A stretch of 5,797 nucleotides of DNA from Burkholderiaceae bacterium (GTDB taxonomy: Bacteria; Pseudomonadota; Gammaproteobacteria; Burkholderiales; Burkholderiaceae_C). The position numbers were made by a program, and so were the translations under genes. Positions 1 through 5,028 of the stretch are shown in pieces (the first letter of the stretch is position 1; the number at the start of each line of letters is the position of its first letter). Location: the NCBI GenBank assembly GCA_023262365.1, contig JALRBF010000285.1, positions 1 to 5,797 on the forward strand, in the 5' to 3' direction. Under the pieces are notes generated by a model. That model did no database searches. It worked only from the letters and a program-made list of their open reading frames with translations, and was not told where the DNA came from.

Positions 1-15
1 GAATTGACAAAGGCA

Positions 16-31
16 CATCCATTTTTGGATG
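16..31. repeat. Small inverted repeat upstream of tRNA-His
   Basis: CATCCA and TGGATG form a perfect 6-bp stem around a TTTT loop. No T tract follows, so this is not a normal intrinsic terminator. It lies in a 100-base stretch where I find no gene. A consensus-like -35 hexamer, TTGACA, sits just before it at 4-9, but no convincing -10 element stands 16-18 bases downstream. The repeat may be leader structure or chance. Confidence 0.3.
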
Positions 32-71
32 GAGAACGTTAAGACCTATTAGAGGGTTGTTCTCGCTTGTA

Positions 72-98
72 GGTGGGATTCCTACCCCGACGTTTTTT
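72..98 (+). terminator. Weak terminator-like hairpin before tRNA-His
   Basis: GGTGGG (72-77) pairs with CCTACC (81-86), including one G-U pair, around an ATT triloop. A run of six T lies at 93-98. The six bases between stem and T run are more than an efficient intrinsic terminator normally has, so the call is weak. It could end an upstream transcript outside the window or be processed leader sequence of the tRNA, which starts three bases after the T run. Confidence 0.2.
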
Positions 99-100
99 AT

Positions 101-177
101 GGTGGATATAGCTCAGTTGGTAGAGCATCGGTTTGTGGTTCCGAGCGTCGTGGGTTCGATTCCCATTATTCACCCCA
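101..177 (+). tRNA. tRNA-His (anticodon GTG)
   Basis: This is a complete cloverleaf that decodes CAC/CAU histidine codons. The acceptor stem pairs 102-108 with 167-173, with one G-U pair. The extra G at 101 faces C174, which is the G-1:C73 pair that identifies tRNA-His to histidyl-tRNA synthetase. The D stem is GCTC/GAGC (111-114/123-126). The anticodon stem is 128-132/140-144, with loop 133-139 and anticodon GTG at 135-137. The T stem is 150-154/162-166 with loop TTCGATT. CCA is encoded at 175-177. Position 31 opposite 39 is a T-T mismatch, closing the anticodon stem weakly; otherwise all arms look functional. The 3' end abuts a truncated acyl-CoA synthetase reading frame with no spacer, which is unusual. 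The antisense and sense reading frames across the tRNA are spurious. Confidence 0.97.
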
Positions 178-659
178 AATTTTTTCCGGTCATCAAAGAA
201 GCCGTGGCCTTTGGCGACGGCCGCGACCGCGTGTGCGTGATGCTCAACATTGACTTTGACGCCGTAGGCAACTGGGCCGAGCGCCGTGGCATGCCTTACG
301 CCGGCTACACCGACCTGGCCCAAAAAACCGAGGTGTACGAACTCATGCAAGACTGCGTGCAGCAAGTCAACGCCGACCTCAGCCGCGACGACAAACTCTG
401 CGGCAGCCAAATTCACCGCTTTTTGGTGCTGCACAAAGAGCTTGACGCCGACGACGGCGAACTCACCCGCACCAACAAGGTCAGGCGTGGCTTTATTGGT
501 GACAAATACGGCGTGTTGCTGGACGCCCTTTACCAAGGCCGCAGCGAGCAGCACATTGAAACCCAGGTGCGCTTCGAAGATGGCCGCACCGGCGTCGTCA
601 GCGCCACACTACGCATTGAAGACTGCAAAGTGTTTGACCCCGTACACGCCGCCGCGTAA
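178..659 (+). pseudogene. Acyl-CoA synthetase (AMP-binding, COG1022-like), C-terminal fragment
   Basis: About 160 residues match the C-terminal end of long-chain acyl-CoA synthetases, which make acyl-CoA from a carboxylic acid, ATP and CoA through an acyl-adenylate. Recognisable blocks are IKEAVAFGDGRD, VMLNIDFDAVGNWAERRG, YTDLAQKTEVYEL, HRFLVLHKELDADDGELTR and the A10-like TNKVRRGF, whose lysine codon is at 477-479; this lysine contacts the adenylate in the family. Full-length members are about 600-660 residues, so roughly three quarters is missing, including the P-loop-like and A3-A8 motifs of the adenylation core. The fragment cannot be catalytic alone. Synthetase homology starts at KFFPVIK, immediately after the tRNA CCA. 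The frame happens to stay open back through the tRNA to a TTG at 57, but that part only translates tRNA sequence. The first internal ATG is at 240. The stop lies 24 bases before livG, the usual place for this gene in Burkholderiales LIV clusters. Truncation could be biological or an assembly artefact. Confidence 0.8.
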
Positions 660-683
660 CCACCGCAAAGGTACCCACCCCTT

Positions 684-1469
684 ATGAACAATCGAAAAAT
701 TGGTGACGTCATTCTTGACGTACGCGACATCAGTCTGAGTTTTGGCGGAGTAAAAGCCCTAACGGACATCTCTTTTGACGTTAAAGAACATGAGGTGCGA
801 GCAATCATAGGCCCCAACGGTGCGGGCAAAAGCTCCATGCTCAACTGCATCAACGGTGTTTATCAGCCTCAACATGGCACCATATCCTTTAGAGGCAAGA
901 CCTTCCACCACATGGATAGCCATGAGGTGGCGGAAATGGGAATAGCCCGGACCTTTCAAAACCTGGCGTTGTTCAAAGGCATGAGTGTGGTGGACAACAT
1001 CATGTCAGGGCGTAATCTGCGCATCAAAAGCAACCTTTTTTTGCAGGCGCTACGCATAGGACCAGCCCAAAAAGAAGAAGAAGAACACCGAGAGTTTGTC
1101 GAGAGCATTATCGATTTTCTTGAAATACAACCCTATCGCAAAGTCCCCGTGGGCCAACTTCCCTATGGACTGCAGAAGCGAGTAGACCTCGGGAGAGCTT
1201 TGGCGATGGAACCCCAAGTGTTGTTACTTGATGAGCCGATGGCCGGCATGAATCTCGAAGAAAAGCAGGACATGAGCCGCTTCGTGTTGGACGTCAACGA
1301 CGAGTTTGGCACCACCATTGTGCTCATTGAGCACGACATGGGGGTGGTTATGGACATCTCAGACCGGGTGGTGGTGCTGGACTACGGCAAAAAAATCGGC
1401 GACGGCACCCCCGATGATGTACGCAACAACGAAGATGTCATCAGTGCCTACCTAGGCACCAGTCACTAG
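684..1469 (+). CDS. livG: LIV-type ABC transporter ATP-binding protein LivG
   Basis: This 261-residue cytoplasmic ATPase is one of the two unlike nucleotide-binding subunits of a branched-chain amino acid-type (HAAT) importer. Visible motifs are Walker A GPNGAGKS (43-50), the Q-loop in ARTFQN (Q92), the signature region LPYGLQKR (159-166), Walker B VLLLDEP (179-185) with catalytic E184, and H-loop histidine H217 in LIEHDMG. The signature lacks the textbook LSGGQ, but the LPYG/LAYG form is normal for LivG. The C-terminal RNNEDVISAYLG ending is also typical. The start at 684 is chosen because family homology begins a few residues later and AAAGG lies at 667-671, although its 12-base spacing is long. 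The gene lies 24 bases after the synthetase stop and 14 before livH, so it is very likely co-transcribed and partly translationally coupled. Length is normal for the family (about 255-265). Confidence 0.95.
   Translation: MNNRKIGDVILDVRDISLSFGGVKALTDISFDVKEHEVRAIIGPNGAGKSSMLNCINGVYQPQHGTISFRGKTFHHMDSHEVAEMGIARTFQNLALFKGMSVVDNIMSGRNLRIKSNLFLQALRIGPAQKEEEEHREFVESIIDFLEIQPYRKVPVGQLPYGLQKRVDLGRALAMEPQVLLLDEPMAGMNLEEKQDMSRFVLDVNDEFGTTIVLIEHDMGVVMDISDRVVVLDYGKKIGDGTPDDVRNNEDVISAYLGTSH
1444..1459 (+). repeat. Inverted repeat at the 3' end of livG
   Basis: GTGCCTA and TAGGCAC are perfect 7-base complements separated by CC. In RNA the innermost pair would open, giving a 6-bp stem with an ACCT loop. 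The repeat lies within the last codons of livG, about 25 bases before the livH start. It encodes the conserved family ending (AYLGT), so the symmetry may be accidental. It could affect ribosome hand-over from livG to livH. Confidence 0.35.
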
Positions 1470-1483
1470 CAAAGGCTTTCAGC

Positions 1484-2413
1484 ATGGGTTTTTTTCTCGA
1501 AACACTGATTGGCGGCCTGATGGCAGGCATGCTGTATTCACTTGTGGCGCTGGGTTTTGTGCTTATTTTTAAGGCCTCGGGCGTGTTTAACTTTGCGCAA
1601 GGGGCGATGGTGCTTTTTGCTGCGCTGGCAATGGCCCGGTTCGCCGAGTGGCTACCCCAGTGGTTTGGCTTTGAGAGCCTAATTTTGGCCAACTTGTTGG
1701 CATTCCTTATTTCGGTGCTCATAATGTTTTTGTTGGCCTACGCCATCGAGCGACTGGCTCTACGTCACTTAGTCAACCAGGACGGCGCCACCCTGTTGAT
1801 GGCCACGCTGGGCATCACCTACGTCATTGACGGTCTCGGTCAGTCGCTTTTTGGCAGTGACATTTACCAAGTCAATGTGGGCATGCCCAAAGACCCGGTA
1901 TTTATTTTGGACTCGGTGTTCGAAGGCGGCTTAATGGTGAGCCAAGAGGACTTGGTTGCGGCCGCGATTGCCGCCGCTCTGGTGGCGGGTCTTAGCCTGT
2001 TCTTTCAAAAAACCACCACCGGGCGCGCCCTACGCGCCGTAGCAGACGACCATCAGGCCGCCCAGTCTATTGGCATTCCACTCAATCGGATCTGGGTGAT
2101 TGTGTGGTGTGTGGCCGGCATCGTGGCGCTGGTGGCAGGCATTATTTGGGGTTCCAAACTGGGCGTGCAATTTTCGCTGTCGTTGGTTGCGCTACGGGCC
2201 TTGCCAGTGATTATTTTGGGCGGCTTAACGTCCATTCCAGGGGCCATTATTGGCGGGCTCATCATTGGTGTCGGCGAAAAACTCTCCGAGGTCTTTTTGG
2301 GACCTTTTGTTGGTGGCGGCATTGAAATTTGGTTTGCCTACATGGTGGCTCTGGTGGTGCTGCTGTTTCGCCCGCAAGGCTTGTTTGGCGAAAAAATCAT
2401 CGACCGCGTTTAG
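1484..2413 (+). CDS. livH: LIV-type ABC transporter permease LivH
   Basis: This 309-residue inner-membrane permease forms the translocation path together with LivM. It is mostly hydrophobic, with about eight likely membrane segments, for example near 8-29, 38-53, 65-88, 101-122, 156-174, 203-223, 239-263 and 282-295. The N-terminal GGLMAGMLYSLVALGFVLIFKASGVFNFAQGAM block is diagnostic of the LivH family. A cytoplasmic loop at 176-202 (TTTGRALRAVADDHQAAQSIGI) corresponds to the segment that couples to the ATPases. GGLTSIPGAIIGGL (246-259) and the C-terminal RPQGLFGE (296-303) are family hallmarks. ATG 1484 is supported by AAAGG at 1471-1475 with an 8-base spacer and by the conserved N-terminus. 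It follows livG by 14 bases and precedes livM by 11, as expected in a tightly coupled operon. Length is normal (about 290-310) and no disruption is seen. Confidence 0.95.
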   Translation: MGFFLETLIGGLMAGMLYSLVALGFVLIFKASGVFNFAQGAMVLFAALAMARFAEWLPQWFGFESLILANLLAFLISVLIMFLLAYAIERLALRHLVNQDGATLLMATLGITYVIDGLGQSLFGSDIYQVNVGMPKDPVFILDSVFEGGLMVSQEDLVAAAIAAALVAGLSLFFQKTTTGRALRAVADDHQAAQSIGIPLNRIWVIVWCVAGIVALVAGIIWGSKLGVQFSLSLVALRALPVIILGGLTSIPGAIIGGLIIGVGEKLSEVFLGPFVGGGIEIWFAYMVALVVLLFRPQGLFGEKIIDRV

Positions 2414-2424
2414 CGAGAACTTTT

Positions 2425-3501
2425 ATGCTTTACCGAGAAAACGGCCAATTCAAAACCTCATACCGTGGCGATCAGGCGATCTTTCCAATCGCGCAAGACC
2501 GCTGGCTGATCAGCGCAATGATTGCTTTTGCGTTCGTTGGCGTACCGTTGATTTTTGATGAATATTATTTTCTGGCGATCTTCATTCCGTTCTTGATCTT
2601 GTCGCTGGCGGCGGTCGGCGTAAATATTCTGGTGGGCTACTGCGGACAAATCTCCCTTGGTTCGGGCGCATTTATGGCCGTAGGGGCATACGCGGCTTAC
2701 AACCTGATGTTGCGTATTGACGGTATGCCACTAATTGTTGCCATTATCGGCGGCGGATTCTTTGCCACCATGGTGGGCATGGTGTTTGGCATCCCCAGTC
2801 TGCGCGTGCGAGGCTTGTACTTGGCCGTAGCGACGCTAGCAGCACAGTTTTTTTGGGACTGGGCATTCTTACGAGTTGGCTGGTTTACCAACTACACCCC
2901 ATCAGGTTCAGTGGCAGTCAGTAATTTACACATCATGGGTTGGCGCATTGATACACCGGTAGACAAGTATTGGTTCTGTTTGGGATTTTTGGTGGTGTTT
3001 GCCTTGGTGGCAAAAAATTTGGTGCGCTCAGCCATTGGCCGCAACTGGATGGCGATCCGCGACATGGACGTAGCCGCTGCGGTGATTGGCATTCGACCGG
3101 TCTACGCCAAGCTCTCGGCGTTTGCTGTCAGCTCGTTTATGGTGGGCATGGCGGGCGCGCTTTGGGGTTTTGTTTATCTTGGCAGCTGGGAACCCGCAGC
3201 TTTCTCGATAGAAACGTCGTTCCAATTGCTGTTCATGGTCATCATCGGTGGCTTGGGCTCCATCATGGGCGCCATGATGGGCGCGGCATTCATCGTGATT
3301 ACCCCCATCTTTTTGAACCAATTCTTACCAGTGGCGGCGGGCTGGGTCGGCTTGACGGTCTCCACGGCCGCGGTGACCCACACGGAATTCATCATTTTCG
3401 GCGTATTGATTGTTTGGTTTTTGATCGTTGAGCCGCACGGCTTAGCACGATTGTGGAGCATCGGAAAACAAAAACTTCGTATTTGGCCCTTCCCACACTA
3501 A
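2425..3501 (+). CDS. livM: LIV-type ABC transporter permease LivM
   Basis: This 358-residue inner-membrane permease is the partner of LivH. The reading frame is open further upstream to 2329, but that start lies inside livH and adds non-membrane residues unlike the family. ATG 2425 gives MLYRENGQFKTSYRGDQAIFP, a beginning I recognise from Burkholderiales LivM proteins. Its Shine-Dalgarno is weak, so translation probably depends on coupling to livH, which stops 11 bases before. Key features are VGYCGQISLGSGAFMAVGAY (70-89), the LivM hallmark; SLRVRGLYLAVATLA (125-139); the ATPase-coupling loop RSAIGRNWMAIRDMDVAAAVIGI (201-223); and GGLGSIMGAMMGAAF (275-289), followed by a C-terminal EPHGL (336-340). 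About eight to nine hydrophobic segments can be traced. Length is within the usual 320-430 range. A structured 94-base gap follows before the binding-protein gene. Confidence 0.94.
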   Translation: MLYRENGQFKTSYRGDQAIFPIAQDRWLISAMIAFAFVGVPLIFDEYYFLAIFIPFLILSLAAVGVNILVGYCGQISLGSGAFMAVGAYAAYNLMLRIDGMPLIVAIIGGGFFATMVGMVFGIPSLRVRGLYLAVATLAAQFFWDWAFLRVGWFTNYTPSGSVAVSNLHIMGWRIDTPVDKYWFCLGFLVVFALVAKNLVRSAIGRNWMAIRDMDVAAAVIGIRPVYAKLSAFAVSSFMVGMAGALWGFVYLGSWEPAAFSIETSFQLLFMVIIGGLGSIMGAMMGAAFIVITPIFLNQFLPVAAGWVGLTVSTAAVTHTEFIIFGVLIVWFLIVEPHGLARLWSIGKQKLRIWPFPH

Positions 3502-3522
3502 CCAGTCGAGATATCCCGGGCG

Positions 3523-3559
3523 ACCAGGGGGTCAACGTCTCATCCACGTTGCATCTGGT
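3523..3559 (+). repeat. Nested stem-loop in the livM/binding-protein gap
   Basis: An outer stem ACCAG (3523-3527) / CTGGT (3555-3559) encloses an inner stem CAACGT (3533-3538) / ACGTTG (3546-3551) with a 7-base CTCATCC loop. The internal loop is asymmetric (5 and 3 bases). No T tract follows, so termination is unlikely. In the mRNA it would stand before the Shine-Dalgarno of the binding-protein gene and could mark a processing or stabilising site. I see no convincing sigma70 promoter in the same gap. Confidence 0.4.
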
Positions 3560-3561
3560 GG

Positions 3562-3575
3562 CATGAAGCTTCATG
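3562..3575. promoter_or_regulatory. 14-bp perfect palindrome before the binding-protein gene
   Basis: CATGAAGCTTCATG is a perfect palindrome with no spacer, ending 6 bases before the AAAGGAG Shine-Dalgarno and 20 bases before the start codon. With no loop it makes a poor RNA hairpin, so a dimeric DNA-binding protein site is one possible reading; chance is another. An ATG inside it (3563) is in frame with the binding protein but has only a weak upstream Shine-Dalgarno. Confidence 0.3.
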
Positions 3576-3581
3576 AAATCG

Positions 3582-3588
3582 AAAGGAG
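3582..3588 (+). promoter_or_regulatory. Strong Shine-Dalgarno that fixes the binding-protein start
   Basis: AAAGGAG stands 7 bases before ATG 3596. It is the best ribosome binding site in the window and decides the start over the in-frame ATG at 3563. The high translation it implies fits the need for excess periplasmic binding protein over membrane subunits. Confidence 0.8.
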
Positions 3589-3595
3589 ACTTAAG

Positions 3596-4930
3596 ATGAA
3601 ATTTCGAAAACTACTGCTGACCACGGCAGCGGCAGCCACGACGCTGACCGCCGCTTTGGCACCAGCTACCTCGGCGCAAGCGGCGGAACAGTTTTTCCCG
3701 CTGCTGGTATACCGGACCGGCCCGTACGCACCTAATGGCACACCTTTTGCCAACGGGATCCAAGACTATTTCAAACTTGTCAACGAGCGAGGCGGCATCA
3801 ACGGTGTTAAGGTTATCTGGGAGGAGTGCGAGACTGGTTACGCCACCGCCAAGGGCGTGGAGTGCTACGAGCGCTTGAAGAACAAGAACGGCGGGGCCAG
3901 TTTGTTCCAACCACTGTCAACGGGCATCACCTTTGCTCTGACCGAGAAGGCACCAATTGACAAAATCCCTCTGCTTACCGCGGGCTACGGCCGTAGCGAG
4001 TCGCAAGACGGCGGCATCTTCAAATGGAACTTCCCCATCACCGGGACCTACTGGGTGGCTGCCGACGTGTTGGTCAAACACGTGGCTACCCTGAACGGCG
4101 GCTTGAACAAGCTCAAAGGTAAGAAGATCGCGCTGGTCTACCACGACAGCCCGTACGGCAAAGAGCCAATTCCTCTGCTGGAAAAGCGCGCTGCCATGCA
4201 CGGCTTTGAATTGCAGCTGTTACCCGTCACCCACCCCGGCGTGGAGCAAAAGTCCCAGTGGTTGCAAATTCGCCGCAACCGGCCTGACTACGTGTTCTTG
4301 TGGGGCTGGGGGGTAATGAACTCCACCGCCATCAAAGAGGCAGTGGCGACGGGCTTCCCGCGCGAGAAGATGTACGGCGTGTGGTGGTCGGGTGCGGAAC
4401 CCGATGTTGAGCCCGCTGGCGCTGGCGCCAAAGGCTACAACGCGCTGGCCCTGCAGCATGGTCCTGATGAGGGCTCCTCTGTCGTCAAAGAGATCATGGA
4501 GAAGGTCTACGCGAAGGGCAACGGGACTGGCCCCAAAGAAAAAGTGGGCGAGGTGCTGTACATGCGCGGTCTGGTGGCTGGCTTAATGGCGACCGAGGCG
4601 GTGCGTGCGGCGCAAAACAAGTTCGGCAAAGGTAAGCACATGACCGGCGAGCAGGTGCGCTGGGGCCTTGAAAACCTCAAGCTGAGTGACTTCGCGGTAC
4701 GCTCGCTCGGCTTCGGCGGCGTGGTCAAAGACATCTACGCCGATTGCAACAACCACATGGGTGCGGCTTGGTCGCGTATTCAAACGTGGGACGGCAAGAA
4801 GTGGAGCATGACCTCGGACTGGATCGAGGCCGACTACAAGGTGCTCAACCCGTTGGTCAAGGAATGGGCTGACAAATACGGTGCAGAGAAGGGCATCAAG
4901 CGTCGTCCAGCCTCTGACTGCAACGCCTAA
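3596..4930 (+). CDS. LIV-type ABC transporter periplasmic substrate-binding protein
   Basis: This 444-residue precursor of a type I periplasmic binding protein (Peripla_BP_6/LivK-like family) captures the ligand and delivers it to LivH-LivM. A Sec signal peptide is clear: MKFRK positive end, alanine/threonine/leucine-rich core, and a likely cut after SAQA at residue 29, giving a mature protein starting AEQFFPLL. There is no lipobox cysteine, so it should be soluble in the periplasm. Family features include YFKLVNERGGINGVKV (58-73), and the first lobe continues with EECETGYATAKGVECYERL. The length is above that of E. coli LivJ/LivK (about 370) but usual for this Burkholderiales subgroup. The start is set by the AAAGGAG site. 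Ligand identity cannot be read from sequence: branched-chain amino acids, or aromatic or other carboxylates, are possible, and the neighbouring acyl-CoA synthetase favours a carboxylic acid (inference). It is flanked on both sides by inverted repeats. Confidence 0.93.
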   Translation: MKFRKLLLTTAAAATTLTAALAPATSAQAAEQFFPLLVYRTGPYAPNGTPFANGIQDYFKLVNERGGINGVKVIWEECETGYATAKGVECYERLKNKNGGASLFQPLSTGITFALTEKAPIDKIPLLTAGYGRSESQDGGIFKWNFPITGTYWVAADVLVKHVATLNGGLNKLKGKKIALVYHDSPYGKEPIPLLEKRAAMHGFELQLLPVTHPGVEQKSQWLQIRRNRPDYVFLWGWGVMNSTAIKEAVATGFPREKMYGVWWSGAEPDVEPAGAGAKGYNALALQHGPDEGSSVVKEIMEKVYAKGNGTGPKEKVGEVLYMRGLVAGLMATEAVRAAQNKFGKGKHMTGEQVRWGLENLKLSDFAVRSLGFGGVVKDIYADCNNHMGAAWSRIQTWDGKKWSMTSDWIEADYKVLNPLVKEWADKYGAEKGIKRRPASDCNA

Positions 4931-4948
4931 AGAGGCAAACCCTAGTGG

Positions 4949-4969
4949 GGGGTGGCGTGGTGCCACCCC
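4949..4969 (+). repeat. GC-rich hairpin after the binding-protein gene
   Basis: GGGGTGGC (4949-4956) and GCCACCCC (4962-4969) form a perfect 8-bp stem around a GTGGT loop, starting 18 bases after the binding-protein stop. No T run follows, so it is not a classical intrinsic terminator and livF can still be reached. A role in protecting the upstream mRNA from 3' exonucleases, or partial attenuation, is plausible. Confidence 0.7.
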
Positions 4970-4979
4970 ATGCAACCCA

Positions 4980-5004
4980 AGCATTGGGCCACTCGCCCAA
5001 TGCT
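4980..5004 (+). repeat. Second hairpin before livF
   Basis: AGCATTGGGC (4980-4989) and GCCCAATGCT (4995-5004) form a perfect 10-bp stem with a CACTC loop, only 10 bases after the previous hairpin. Again no T tract follows. A competing 5-bp pairing, CCCAA (4976-4980) with TTGGG (4984-4988), is much weaker. The stem ends 24 bases before the livF ATG and leaves the AAGAGAG ribosome site free. Confidence 0.7.
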
Positions 5005-5028
5005 GCCTTACCCGACAAGAGAGCTGAC

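Noticed and set aside
39..554. A 171-codon minus-strand open frame across the tRNA and synthetase fragment
   Set aside because: Its residues NGNRTHDARNHKPMLYQLSY are the well-known spurious antisense translation of tRNA, and the rest is the shadow of the synthetase frame.
1420..1435. CGCAACAACGAAGA shared by livG (near 1422) and livF (near 5731)
   Set aside because: It encodes the same conserved RNNED block in two homologous ATPases; protein homology explains it without a DNA repeat function.
2329..2424. Upstream extension of livM starting inside livH
   Set aside because: It overlaps livH by 85 bases in another frame and encodes non-conserved residues; ATG 2425 gives the family-typical N-terminus.
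3563..3595. Earlier in-frame start for the binding protein
   Set aside because: It would put 11 charged residues before the signal peptide and has only a weak ribosome site, whereas ATG 3596 has AAAGGAG at ideal spacing.
3956..3965. AATTGACAAA also found at the window start (2-11)
   Set aside because: A 10-base match with no extension on either side; expected by chance and inside the binding-protein coding sequence.
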